64,000 nucleotides of DNA from positions 95,718 through 159,717 of the forward strand of contig CAZXIN010000006.1 in assembly GCA_964640795.1 (NCBI GenBank), written 5' to 3'. The DNA comes from M269 sp964640795 (GTDB lineage Bacteria > Pseudomonadota > Gammaproteobacteria > Enterobacterales > Alteromonadaceae). Shown piece after piece: positions 26,594 through 35,472 of this stretch. The translations under genes were made by a program, and so were the position numbers. Position 1 is the stretch's first letter, and every line of letters begins with the position of its first letter. Under the pieces are notes generated by a model that made no database searches, was not told the origin of the DNA, and worked only from the letters and a program-made list of their open reading frames with translations.

Positions 26594-27339
26594 TGTTGAA
26601 AAAGCGTATTCAATGGGTGTCGCTTGCTATTGTCGTCTACCTTATATTCTTAGTCGTTTACCTTCCGGCTAAGCATGTTACTAGCCGACTAACACTGCCC
26701 AATAACACAACATTACAAGGTGTTTCAGGCTCTATTTGGCATGGACAAGCACAGCGTGCGATAGTGAAAGGTATCGAACTACAATCGCTTGAATGGTCAT
26801 TAAGCTTCTTACCTTTGATCACGCAACGTATTAGCGCTGACATCAAGTTTGGTAATGTACGTGACTCTGAGCTCATATCAGCGAACGGGCATGTGTCAAT
26901 TAAAGGCCAGGCCTTCGATGCAAGCGAGTTAACAGTCTATGCGCCTGTTGCACAGCTTATTAGTCAATTCACTTTGCCATTTCCAGCCGATGTGGGAGGG
27001 CGATTAAAAGTTGAGCTCAGCGAAGCCAGTTATGACCAATACTGTACTGCTTTGTCAGGCAACGCACAGTGGCTTAATGCGAGTGTGAATGCACTGAATA
27101 CGGCTGTCGATCTTGATTCGATGGCGGCAGAGTTGGGGTGCGAAACACAACAAGTTGTATTCGATATTAAACAACCCAATGTGCTTGGGTTAGCAGCCAA
27201 AGCTAGAATGGATGCTAAAGGTAAATTCAGTATTGACGGCAAGTTTAAGCCTGACGACAGCCTACCGCCTCAAATAAAACAAGCTGCTTCCATATTTGGC
27301 GAGCCTGACAGTAGTGGCTTTTACACACTGAAGTTCTAA
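26593..27339 (+). CDS. gspN: Type II secretion protein GspN
   Basis: A 248-aa membrane-anchored protein: one transmembrane helix (about residues 8-26), then a periplasmic domain with TLQGVSGSIWHGQAQ, the family signature. It is the last gene of the gsp operon and overlaps the convergent yrfG end by four bases. GspN is not found in every T2SS, and its role is accessory. Confidence 0.92.
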   Translation: MLKKRIQWVSLAIVVYLIFLVVYLPAKHVTSRLTLPNNTTLQGVSGSIWHGQAQRAIVKGIELQSLEWSLSFLPLITQRISADIKFGNVRDSELISANGHVSIKGQAFDASELTVYAPVAQLISQFTLPFPADVGGRLKVELSEASYDQYCTALSGNAQWLNASVNALNTAVDLDSMAAELGCETQQVVFDIKQPNVLGLAAKARMDAKGKFSIDGKFKPDDSLPPQIKQAASIFGEPDSSGFYTLKF

Positions 27340-28031
27340 TTTCCTGACGTGCTGCCGATGGGGTTGTTCGCAATATCTTCGATGAGCTCACGATAATCGG
27401 CAGTCGCTAACCATTGTTCAATGACTCTATCTGGTTGTTTACTGTCGGGATTCAGCACGGCCAATTGATAAGCAATGCCAAAAGTTGATGAGGCTTCTAA
27501 AATAGCCAAACTATCGTCTACAAACAATGTTTGTTCAGGGTTAAAGCCTAACCGTTCTTGCAACTTCTGCCACAAGCGTTGCGATTCTTTACTAACACCA
27601 AATTCGTGCGTGGAAATCAATGTATTAATGTGCTGATCTAGTTGTGTCCTTTCAATCTTTAATGACAAGCTGTCAGGGTGCGCATTCGTTACGAGTACTA
27701 CTTCGCGGCCGCTCTGGTGCAAGGCATTCAAGAAAGGCAATGTATCAGGCCGTAAACTGATTAAATGTTCGATCTCACGCTTTAAGCGTCGAATATCTAA
27801 ATCTAATGTGTCGCTCCAATAATCAAGGCAGTACCATTCCAATTGCCCCATCACACGCTCATATTCAATGCGCATTAGCTCGTGCGATCGTTCAAGCGAT
27901 ATTCCCTGCTTCTCGGCCCATTTTTGGGGTACATATTCTAGCCAAAAGTGGTTATCAAAGTGCAGATCGAGCAATGTACCGTCCATATCTAACAAGACAG
28001 TGTGGATTTCCTTCCAAGGCAGCATAGGCAT
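27336..28031 (-). CDS. yrfG: HAD-family GMP/IMP nucleotidase
   Basis: A 231-aa haloacid dehalogenase-type phosphatase. Motif I is LLDMDGTLLD (nucleophile and acid/base Asp at about residues 15 and 17), motif II LVTNAHP, and motif III Lys followed by FVDDSLAILEAS as motif IV. The segment after motif I (LHFDNHFWLEYVPQKWA) is typical of YrfG, which dephosphorylates GMP and IMP in E. coli. The position beside nudE agrees with that assignment. Confidence 0.9.
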   Translation of the reverse strand: MPMLPWKEIHTVLLDMDGTLLDLHFDNHFWLEYVPQKWAEKQGISLERSHELMRIEYERVMGQLEWYCLDYWSDTLDLDIRRLKREIEHLISLRPDTLPFLNALHQSGREVVLVTNAHPDSLSLKIERTQLDQHINTLISTHEFGVSKESQRLWQKLQERLGFNPEQTLFVDDSLAILEASSTFGIAYQLAVLNPDSKQPDRVIEQWLATADYRELIEDIANNPIGSTSGN

Positions 28032-28083
28032 TTAAATGTAGACAGGTTATAGTGCGTGTAAGCTATTCTAGCGTGATAGATAG

Positions 28084-28656
28084 ATGAGTAAAATAGAATC
28101 TGACAAGCCCCTTCCAATAATTCACCAAACGCGTGTCGTTGCTAAGAGCAATCTCTTTCGTATCGAGCAGTTAGATCTTGAGTTTTCTAATGGTGAAACA
28201 CGCCAATTTGAGCGTATGGGGGGCTCGGGGCGTGGCGCGGTGATGATTGTGCCATTCCTTGATGCTGAAACTGTTTTGCTCGTAAGAGAATATGCTGCAG
28301 GCACACATTCTTATCAACTCGGATTTCCAAAAGGGTTGATTGATCCCGGTGAATCACCAGTACAAGCCGCTGACCGAGAATTAAAGGAAGAAGTCGGCTA
28401 TGGCTCTATGAAACTAGAGCCTTTGCATACGGTGTCAATGGCGCCAACATTTTTCAATGCCACGATGCATATTTTGATCGCTACAGACTTATACCCAGAG
28501 CAACTCATTGGAGATGAGCCTGAACCTCTTGAAGTTGTACCATGGTCAATCAAAAATAGTCAGGCACTGCTGGACCGAGCAGATTTTACCGAAGCACGCA
28601 GTATAGTAGCTTTACTAATGGCAGAGAAATGGAGCAAAGAGAATAGTGCCACCTGA
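28084..28656 (+). CDS. nudE: ADP compounds hydrolase NudE
   Basis: A 190-aa Nudix hydrolase. The Nudix box GLIDPGESPVQAADRELKEEVG spans about residues 85-106, preceded by GFPKG. It hydrolyses ADP-ribose, NADH and diadenosine polyphosphates. It is divergent from yrfG and overlaps cysQ by eleven bases, so nudE and cysQ form an operon. Confidence 0.94.
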   Translation: MSKIESDKPLPIIHQTRVVAKSNLFRIEQLDLEFSNGETRQFERMGGSGRGAVMIVPFLDAETVLLVREYAAGTHSYQLGFPKGLIDPGESPVQAADRELKEEVGYGSMKLEPLHTVSMAPTFFNATMHILIATDLYPEQLIGDEPEPLEVVPWSIKNSQALLDRADFTEARSIVALLMAEKWSKENSAT

Positions 28657-29470
28657 TAACCTTACTCAGCTATTAGAATTAGCCAAATCAACAGCAATTC
28701 AGGCCGGTAAAGAAGTCCTGAAAATATACAATAGTGGTCATTACGATAGTTATGCTAAAGACGATGAATCCCCAGTGACATCGGCTGATTATAAGGCAAA
28801 CGAAATTATCAGTGACGCATTGCGTCAATACCAAACAGATATCCCCATCATGTCGGAAGAAACCAATAATGGTGACTTGGATGCACGCAAAAATTGGCCT
28901 TACTATTGGCTGATAGATCCTATCGATGGTACGCAAGAGTTTATTGCTGGTAGTGGTGATTTTGCCATTAATATCGCTTTAATTAGTGATAACCAACCTA
29001 TACTTGGTGTGATTTATTGGCCAGTTGGCGATACCTTATATTTTGCTATGAAAGGGCAAGGTGCATTTAAACAAGCCAATGGTGAGACTCAGGCTATACA
29101 TGTGAGAAAGTTTGATGACCCCGAAAATGACGAAATCATTATTGCCATTAGTCGCAGACAATCGAAAGAGCGATTAATGTCCAAAATGAATGGCCAAAGA
29201 GGTTATGAAACCAAACCTCTTGGTAGCTGTTCGTTGAAATCTTGTTTTATTGCCGAAGGTAAAGCTGACCTTTACTTGAGGTTAGGCGTTACCGGAGAGT
29301 GGGATACAGGTGCGCCTCAATGTATCGTCTCGGAAGCTGGCGGTAAAATTTTAGCGGCAAATTTTGAACCTCTGACTTACAATATGCGTCATACGCTAAC
29401 GAACCCAGACTTCGTTGTGCTAGGTGACCAAAGAGTCGATTGGCGCAATATCGTCCTCCATCAACTATAG
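28646..29470 (+). CDS. cysQ: 3'(2'),5'-bisphosphate nucleotidase CysQ
   Basis: A 274-aa inositol-monophosphatase-fold enzyme that removes PAP, the by-product of sulfate activation. Metal motifs are complete: SEE near residue 72, DPIDGTQEF near residue 91, and WDTGAPQCI near residue 217. It starts with GTG inside the end of nudE. The nudE-cysQ neighbourhood next to the T2SS operon matches other marine gammaproteobacteria. Confidence 0.95.
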   Translation: MPPDNLTQLLELAKSTAIQAGKEVLKIYNSGHYDSYAKDDESPVTSADYKANEIISDALRQYQTDIPIMSEETNNGDLDARKNWPYYWLIDPIDGTQEFIAGSGDFAINIALISDNQPILGVIYWPVGDTLYFAMKGQGAFKQANGETQAIHVRKFDDPENDEIIIAISRRQSKERLMSKMNGQRGYETKPLGSCSLKSCFIAEGKADLYLRLGVTGEWDTGAPQCIVSEAGGKILAANFEPLTYNMRHTLTNPDFVVLGDQRVDWRNIVLHQL

Positions 29471-29477
29471 GATTAAC

Positions 29478-30047
29478 ATGAATAATTTCCGCTTACTGAC
29501 TTTATTGTCTCTTCTCTCGTTTCAATCACTGGCCGGATGGCAATTAAACGATGATAATTCTCGTGTTAATTTTATGAGTACAAAGCAAGAGCATATTACT
29601 GAAAGCCACTACTTCAAATCTATGAATGGCCAAATCACCGACAAAGGGGCTTTTACATTAAACATCGATTTGTCATCTGTAGAAACTAATATCGGTATTC
29701 GTAATGAACGCATGCAGAAGTGGCTTTTTGAAACAGCATCTTTTGCGCAAGCCAGCATATCTGCTGATGTTTCAGATGTATTAAAGGTAGCTAAAAAAGA
29801 TAGCGTTACTCAAGCAACGGTCAGCGCGGTTCTTGATTTACATGGACTGAAAAAAGAAGTCTCGGTTGAGGTACTGGTATCGAATGTCGACAACGATCAC
29901 TTAGTCGTCAGTACACTTACCCCGTTATTGATTAATGCAGGTGAATACAAATTTGTGCAGGGCATAGCGAAATTGCAAGAACTTGCAGGCTTAACTAGCA
30001 TAGGTTTAACGGTTCCGGTGACTTTCAATTTGGTTTTCGACCAGTAG
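29478..30047 (+). CDS. YceI-like periplasmic protein
   Basis: A 189-aa protein with a signal peptide (MNNFRLLTLLSLLSFQSLAG). The mature part has the YceI lipocalin-like pattern: an early GWQLNDDNSRVNFMSTK, the middle ETNIGIRNERMQKWLFE, and a late GLTSIGLTVPVTFNL. YceI proteins bind polyisoprenoid-like lipids. This one is on the short side and divergent. The start is taken at MNNFRLL after TAGGATTAAC, not at the upstream frame start inside cysQ. Confidence 0.83.
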   Translation: MNNFRLLTLLSLLSFQSLAGWQLNDDNSRVNFMSTKQEHITESHYFKSMNGQITDKGAFTLNIDLSSVETNIGIRNERMQKWLFETASFAQASISADVSDVLKVAKKDSVTQATVSAVLDLHGLKKEVSVEVLVSNVDNDHLVVSTLTPLLINAGEYKFVQGIAKLQELAGLTSIGLTVPVTFNLVFDQ

Positions 30048-30076
30048 AGCTGTAACAACGCCTCAAGACAATAAGA

Positions 30077-31261
30077 GTGCGATCCTACCTGTTTCTTCTA
30101 TTGCTGATGGCTTATTCGTCCATCAGCTGGGGGAATCCTACAAACAAAATACCTGTTAATCATAAACCTAAGGTCACCTTCTTTGTGCAAGCAGACCCGG
30201 GTTTTCACTTTTGGGACAGTGAGGTGTTGTTTGCCACAGCTATGGCTGAGACGCACCAATTTGATCTCGACGTTGTCCACACGCCAAGAATATACCGCAA
30301 CCGGTTTAATGTTGTTAACTTTGTAGAAGGTTACCTTGATAGCTTACCGACATACCCCGATCTGGTGGTGACTTCTTTCTGGCTTGGCTCAGAGCATAAG
30401 ATGCTCAGCATGCTAGATAAAAAGCAAATCCCCTCCATCACTATCAACTCGAACATCTCAGTAGAGCAATTATCTATGCTCGGCCAGCCGAGAGAAAAAT
30501 TCCCGCTTTGGTTGGGCCATATTTCCCCTGACGATGTGAACGTTGGAGAGCAGTTGGGGTTGCTCTTAATTGAGCAAGTGAAGAAAGAAAAAAAATGCCT
30601 TTCTAAAAAATGTAAAGTCGACCTGTTCGCTATCACCGGCCTCAACTACTCAGCGGTTAGTTTGCAGCGAATCGCTGGATTAAAAAAAGCGGTTGAAAGT
30701 GATCGTTGGAGCGCGTTGCTTAATGTTGTTTATGGCAACTGGAAGAGAGAGGCTGTGGCCTCAATGATGAATACCATCACAACCCGTCACCCACACATTG
30801 ATGCCTATTGGGTAGCCAGTGACATTATGGCTTATGGCATTCAAGATGGTTTGGAAGAGATCAATAAAGCCTTGCCGGTTGATACCTTGGTCGGCAGTAT
30901 TGATTGGTCCCCTCCTACTGTTAACGAGATAAGAAAAGGCCATATAGATTTTAGTTTGGGCGGCCATTTTATGGAAGCTGGTTGGGCCTTAATGCTCTAT
31001 GCTGACTATCTCGCAGGGTTTGATTTCGCGGACAGTTTAGGCACTGTTATCAATGTACCTATGAGCCTATTAAGCAAAGACAATGTTGACACACTAGGCG
31101 CATTCTTATCAACGCCTAAATGGACTAGCGACAATTTGTCTCTATACAGCAAAGCGCTCAATTCTGATTTAAAAGTACGTTCTCTTAGCCCTGCGGATAT
31201 CATTAATAATCAAATATCCTTCAATGAAGCTTCGGTAATAGATAAACAACCTAAGCCATAA
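30077..31261 (+). CDS. Periplasmic binding protein (type I, sugar-binding-like), orphan
   Basis: A 394-aa secreted protein: signal peptide at residues 1-19 (GTG start), then a two-lobed periplasmic-binding fold. FFVQADPGFHFWDSEVL opens lobe 1, and HPHIDAYWVASDIMAYG is typical of the ribose-binding/LacI superfamily. No ABC permease or ATPase lies nearby. It may therefore be the sensor part of a signalling system rather than a transporter component. The ligand is unknown. It lies 29 bases after the YceI-like gene. Confidence 0.82.
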   Translation: MRSYLFLLLLMAYSSISWGNPTNKIPVNHKPKVTFFVQADPGFHFWDSEVLFATAMAETHQFDLDVVHTPRIYRNRFNVVNFVEGYLDSLPTYPDLVVTSFWLGSEHKMLSMLDKKQIPSITINSNISVEQLSMLGQPREKFPLWLGHISPDDVNVGEQLGLLLIEQVKKEKKCLSKKCKVDLFAITGLNYSAVSLQRIAGLKKAVESDRWSALLNVVYGNWKREAVASMMNTITTRHPHIDAYWVASDIMAYGIQDGLEEINKALPVDTLVGSIDWSPPTVNEIRKGHIDFSLGGHFMEAGWALMLYADYLAGFDFADSLGTVINVPMSLLSKDNVDTLGAFLSTPKWTSDNLSLYSKALNSDLKVRSLSPADIINNQISFNEASVIDKQPKP

Positions 31262-31286
31262 TGGGGTCACCTATTGTGAGCATTCA

Positions 31287-31517
31287 TCATTCAATTTGCA
31301 TATCCTGATATTGCTGTTGAGTGATGATATCGACGCTCTCATGTAATTCAGAATACATCAGCAGAGCATCCCCAGCCTTTAGCTGCTGTACTACCTGTTC
31401 AACCTTATGTTCGAGAGAATAGTCTTCCACGCCGTACTCTGTTCCCTCTCTCAATACATAAGACTCTGCAATTGCTTCGAGTGTGTCAGCACTCACTTCT
31501 GAAATGGGGATGATCAT
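31287..31517 (-). CDS. yheU: UPF0270 protein YheU
   Basis: A 76-aa small acidic protein. VLREGTEYG, SLEHKVEQV and MYSELHESVDI are the recognisable UPF0270 blocks. Its start overlaps the yheT stop by four bases, completing the yheS-TIGR02444-yheT-yheU operon. Function is unknown. Confidence 0.94.
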   Translation of the reverse strand: MIIPISEVSADTLEAIAESYVLREGTEYGVEDYSLEHKVEQVVQQLKAGDALLMYSELHESVDIITQQQYQDMQIE

Positions 31518-32527
31518 GATGCTATCTCATCTAAAAACGTTAAAATGCGCTGTTGAAACCAAATAGTAGGGTTCCAAGGAGAACCTTGTATAAATCCGAC
31601 ATGCCCGCCTTTTTCACTGATCTCCACTCTGACCATGTCAGAACAATGTGCATCAGTAGGCAGAACAGCCTCATTCATAAAAGGGTCGTCTTTGGCATGC
31701 AACACTAACGTTTTCTTTTTAATTAAACGCATAAAGCCTATCGCGCTGCATTTTTCATAATAATCATCTGCTGATTTATAACCATGAAGTGGCGCGGTAA
31801 TTTGATGATCGAATTGTCTAAAGTTCTCTATGTTATCGAGCTGTAGCTTTTCTGTGTCCAGAACCTTGCTGTAGTCTATTCGTTGCATTTTGTCTTCCAG
31901 ATTACTCAGCATACTACTCAGTAAGTGATTCTGATATCGACGAGCAAAGCCTTGATTAATTGCTTTTGAACATTCGGCCAATCTAAAAGGAGGAGAGATA
32001 GCAATAGCAGCCTTAAGGTTATCAGCTTGTTCTTTCTCTCCCATAAACTTCAACAACATATTGCCACCTAACGAAAAGCCAATCGCCACCTTGTCCATAT
32101 CGGGAAGACGCTTTTCAAGCATATCTACCACTTCACTGGCATCTTGCGTTTCCCCAGAGTGGTAAGCGCGCGTCAAACGGTTAGGCTCACCGCTACATCC
32201 CCTAAAGTGCATGAAAACTGTTTGCCAACCTTGATCGAGTAACACAGCCATTAAGTCATTGGCGTAATGTGATTTTATTGACCCTTCCAATCCATGAAAG
32301 ATAATAATCAAACCTAAGCATGCAGCCGGCTTTTCAGTCCAATTGAGATCAACAAAGTCACCATCCGAAAGCTCGAATCGTTCGAGTGTTGTCGTTAGGT
32401 TACGTCTCTTTTGTAAAAAGCGTGGCCAAATGGTTTGAGTGTGTCGATTGCTTGCCCAAAAAGGTGGTTTAAACTGGCTGGAGTGGATGCCATGCCACTT
32501 GGTGTGTGATGAAGGTGACTTGATCAT
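31514..32527 (-). CDS. yheT: Alpha/beta hydrolase YheT
   Basis: A 337-aa hydrolase of the YheT/EMB8 family. The oxyanion region IIFHGLEGS comes near residue 75, the nucleophile Ser in GFSLGGNMLLK near residue 148, acid LHAKDDPFM, and the late His in GGHVGFIQG. It is probably a carboxylesterase; the physiological substrate is not known. It follows the TIGR02444 gene by two bases. Confidence 0.93.
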   Translation of the reverse strand: MIKSPSSHTKWHGIHSSQFKPPFWASNRHTQTIWPRFLQKRRNLTTTLERFELSDGDFVDLNWTEKPAACLGLIIIFHGLEGSIKSHYANDLMAVLLDQGWQTVFMHFRGCSGEPNRLTRAYHSGETQDASEVVDMLEKRLPDMDKVAIGFSLGGNMLLKFMGEKEQADNLKAAIAISPPFRLAECSKAINQGFARRYQNHLLSSMLSNLEDKMQRIDYSKVLDTEKLQLDNIENFRQFDHQITAPLHGYKSADDYYEKCSAIGFMRLIKKKTLVLHAKDDPFMNEAVLPTDAHCSDMVRVEISEKGGHVGFIQGSPWNPTIWFQQRILTFLDEIAS

Positions 32528-32529
32528 AC

Positions 32530-32979
32530 TTAGGTTCTGTTTACTAAATTCAATAGGGATAGCACCGCTCTATTGTCGTGCAAACCGAGGTATTGAGCAT
32601 AAACTGTTATATTCTCTCTCACACTGCTTGGAGACAAATTCTGTTGGTTGACTGTCTCGATTAGTACACTTTGCTGTTGTTGTTCTAACGCTAATTCTGC
32701 TTTTAACAGGTATTGATAAGCGAGTTCATTCGTGTTTTTTATTTCGGTACGAATGATGCGTACTTGGTTGAGCTGTTCGTGAGTCTCTGCAATTGCTGTT
32801 AAGCACTGGTCAATATGAGTTAAATCGAGTCGTAGTTGTTGACCTTGTAAGTAACAACATAACAACAATAAGTTTACGTTAAAGTGATACTCATTCTGCA
32901 ATTCAAGACAGGCTTCCTTAACGACTTGTTGCTCGTAATGAGCGCACGAAAACGACCAAAACTGATCAGAAGACAGCAT
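32530..32979 (-). CDS. TIGR02444 family protein
   Basis: A 149-aa helical protein that usually sits between yheS and yheT in gammaproteobacteria. The blocks FWSFSCAHYEQQVVKEACLEL and NLLLLCCYL match the family. It is one base away from yheS. No function is established. Confidence 0.85.
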   Translation of the reverse strand: MLSSDQFWSFSCAHYEQQVVKEACLELQNEYHFNVNLLLLCCYLQGQQLRLDLTHIDQCLTAIAETHEQLNQVRIIRTEIKNTNELAYQYLLKAELALEQQQQSVLIETVNQQNLSPSSVRENITVYAQYLGLHDNRAVLSLLNLVNRT

Positions 32980-32980
32980 A

Positions 32981-34900
32981 CTAACCAGCCATCTGTTGTT
33001 CGAACGCTTGTTGTTGCTCGTCTAAACTTTCTTGATCCATCATCCACTGCTCTTCAGTTGTTTGTAGCGACTGTTTGCAATCTGTTTGCTCGGTTAAAAG
33101 CTTTTTGAGCTTGTCTTTTTGCGTGTCGGTATAGAGCTCAGGGTCAGACATGTCAGACTCTATTTTTTGTAAGCGTTGCTCTAGTTTCTGTATCTGTTTT
33201 TCCTGCTCAGCAATACGCTTTCTTAGTGCCTGTGTCGCTTGGCGAAAAGCAGCTTGTTGCTGTTTTTCCTGCTTACGGTTAGGTCCAGACGGTGGTTTAG
33301 GTGAATCAGTCGATGACGACTCAAGGCCCGATTCTGATTGCATTAGCCAATCTTTGTAGTCATCCAAATCACCTTTAAAATTTTGCACCTGCTGACTATC
33401 GACCAGATAAAACTCATCACACACTGAGTTTAATAAAAACCTGTCATGCGATACCAGCAACATCGCGCCTTCAAAGGCTTGTAAAGCAACATTCAATGCA
33501 TGCCGCATTTCAATGTCTAAATGGTTGGTTGGCTCGTCCAGTAGAAGAAGGTTAGGCTTTTGATAGACAAGCAGGGCTAAAACAAGTCGCGCTTTTTCGC
33601 CACCAGACATTGGGGCGACTTTACTCAGCGCATCGTCACCTCTAAAACCAAAACCACCTAAATAGTCTCGCAACTTTTGCTCAGTTTCTTTTTCATCCAA
33701 GCGTTGTAGGTGATGTAAAGGCGTTGAGTCAGCATCTAAAAATTCCAATTGGTGCTGCGCGAAATAACCTATTTTTAAGCCTGCTGAGGTCTCGTAAAGA
33801 CCAGAGATAGGGGCCATTTGCTCTGCAAGCAACTTAATTAATGTCGACTTACCTGCGCCGTTACGACCTAGCAAACCAATTCGGCTACCCGGTACTAAAT
33901 TTAAATGGAGCTTTTCTAGGATGACTTTCTCGCCATAGCCGACTTTCACTTGTTCCATTTTCACTAACGGATTTGGCAATGCCGTTGGCGGGAAAAAGTT
34001 AAATGAAAAAGCAGAGGCCTGATGGGCAGGCATGATCATTTGCATTTTCTCTAGTTGCTTAATACGACTTTGTGCTTGCTTGGCTTTACTGGCCTTGGCC
34101 TTGAATCGATTAATAAAGGACTCTAGATGAGCGACCTTGTCTTGTTGTTTCTGGTATTGAATACCTTGCAACCGGATACGTTCAGCGCGTTGCTTTTCGT
34201 AAGAGGAATAATTGCCGGTATAGGTGACGAGTTCTTGTTGTTCAACACTCATAATATGACTCACACAAGCATCTAAGAATGCTTTGTCGTGTGATATCAA
34301 TAACAATGTGCCTTCATAACGTTGAATCCATTTTTCCAGCCAAATTACTGCATCTAAATCCAAGTGGTTAGTCGGCTCATCGAGTAGTAGTAAATCTGAA
34401 GGACAAAGTAAGGCTTGAGCTAGGTTCAAACGCATGCGCCAACCACCAGAAAAATCACTGACAGGATTGCGCAGTTGATCATTGGTGAAACCCAAACCAT
34501 TCAAGATAGTTGCTGCTCTAGCTTCGATCTCGTAGGCACCAGCATCTTGCAATTTCCCATGCAACTCTGCGATTTTTTGGCCGTTATGTGACTGTTCAGC
34601 TTGTTCAAGTTCAAACTGGAGTTGGCGTAACTGCTTATCTCCATCAATCACATATTCAATGGCCGCTTTTGCCACTGCCGGTGTTTCTTGCGCGACGGAT
34701 ACTATTCGCCACTCTTGTGGCAATTTGCAGTAGCCTAAATCTGATTCAATTTCTCCACGGATCAGAGCAAATAAGCTTGATTTTCCGCAACCGTTAGCGC
34801 CAATAAGCCCGACTTTATGACCGATAAAGACGGTCGCATCGGTTTGTTCTAGTAAAACTTTGGTGCCACGGATCATCCGTAGTCCAGAAAATTGAATCAT
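32981..34900 (-). CDS. yheS: ABC-F family ATPase YheS
   Basis: A 639-aa soluble protein with two ABC ATPase domains and no membrane segment. The Walker A motifs are GANGCGKSS (about residue 34) and GRNGAGKST (about residue 346). Signatures SGGWRMRL and SGGEKARL and two LLLDEPTNHLD Walker B motifs are intact. A linker between the domains and a Gln/Lys-rich C-terminal coiled coil (residues 535-639) complete the ABC-F layout. ABC-F proteins act on ribosomes. It is the first gene of its operon. Confidence 0.95.
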   Translation of the reverse strand: MIQFSGLRMIRGTKVLLEQTDATVFIGHKVGLIGANGCGKSSLFALIRGEIESDLGYCKLPQEWRIVSVAQETPAVAKAAIEYVIDGDKQLRQLQFELEQAEQSHNGQKIAELHGKLQDAGAYEIEARAATILNGLGFTNDQLRNPVSDFSGGWRMRLNLAQALLCPSDLLLLDEPTNHLDLDAVIWLEKWIQRYEGTLLLISHDKAFLDACVSHIMSVEQQELVTYTGNYSSYEKQRAERIRLQGIQYQKQQDKVAHLESFINRFKAKASKAKQAQSRIKQLEKMQMIMPAHQASAFSFNFFPPTALPNPLVKMEQVKVGYGEKVILEKLHLNLVPGSRIGLLGRNGAGKSTLIKLLAEQMAPISGLYETSAGLKIGYFAQHQLEFLDADSTPLHHLQRLDEKETEQKLRDYLGGFGFRGDDALSKVAPMSGGEKARLVLALLVYQKPNLLLLDEPTNHLDIEMRHALNVALQAFEGAMLLVSHDRFLLNSVCDEFYLVDSQQVQNFKGDLDDYKDWLMQSESGLESSSTDSPKPPSGPNRKQEKQQQAAFRQATQALRKRIAEQEKQIQKLEQRLQKIESDMSDPELYTDTQKDKLKKLLTEQTDCKQSLQTTEEQWMMDQESLDEQQQAFEQQMAG

Positions 34901-34996
34901 GCTTCTTGTGCCAATGAGTGAAAAAACTAAGGTTTGAGCTATTATCGCAAATAACGCGTAGAATGGTGACTAGTAATTACAGTAATACAAAACAAT

Positions 34997-35200
34997 ATGT
35001 CTTCGAAAATTAAAAAACGCTTTATTGCTGGTGCAAGTTGTCCCAGCTGCAACCAAATGGACAAACTGCAACTTTTTCTACAAAACAACGTAGAAAAAGT
35101 TGAGTGTATTGCCTGTGGTTACCAAAAGTCTCAAACAAAGAGTGACGTTAGTCACGCTACCCGTAAGAGCGAGAATGTCATCGGGGTATTCAAACCATAA
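34997..35200 (+). CDS. yheV: YheV-type zinc-ribbon protein
   Basis: A 67-aa protein with two CxxC pairs (CPSC and CIAC), a rubredoxin-like zinc ribbon of the DUF2387/YheV type, beginning with the usual KKRFIAGASCP. It is divergent from yheS. Function is unknown. The order yheS, yheV, slyX, fkpA follows the E. coli kefB-fkpA region without the kef genes. Confidence 0.9.
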   Translation: MSSKIKKRFIAGASCPSCNQMDKLQLFLQNNVEKVECIACGYQKSQTKSDVSHATRKSENVIGVFKP

Positions 35201-35245
35201 AGCCTGCAGCTCTTTGCTGTATGCTTTTCAGTGAGTTGCTGGCTT

Positions 35246-35458
35246 TTAATAGTGCGGAGGAGGCTCGTTTCCATCTCCTGATACAGTCGACACTTGTACC
35301 TGTTTGAGCTTATCAATCACATGTTTTAGCTGGAACGCCATTTTGTCCATTTGCTGTTGTTGATTGGCCAACTGTTGGCTCAATTGCTCAATTGCGTCTT
35401 CTTGGAACGCAACTTTAAATTGTAATTGTTCGATTTCTTGCTGCATATCTTCTGTCAT
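35246..35458 (-). CDS. slyX: SlyX family coiled-coil protein
   Basis: A 70-aa protein that is nearly all coiled coil (IEQLQFKVAFQEDAIEQLSQQL) and ends with the typical PPHY. It is downstream of the WD40 lipoprotein gene by 14 bases. Function is unknown. Confidence 0.92.
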   Translation of the reverse strand: MTEDMQQEIEQLQFKVAFQEDAIEQLSQQLANQQQQMDKMAFQLKHVIDKLKQVQVSTVSGDGNEPPPHY

Positions 35459-35472
35459 GTTCTTTTAGGTAC

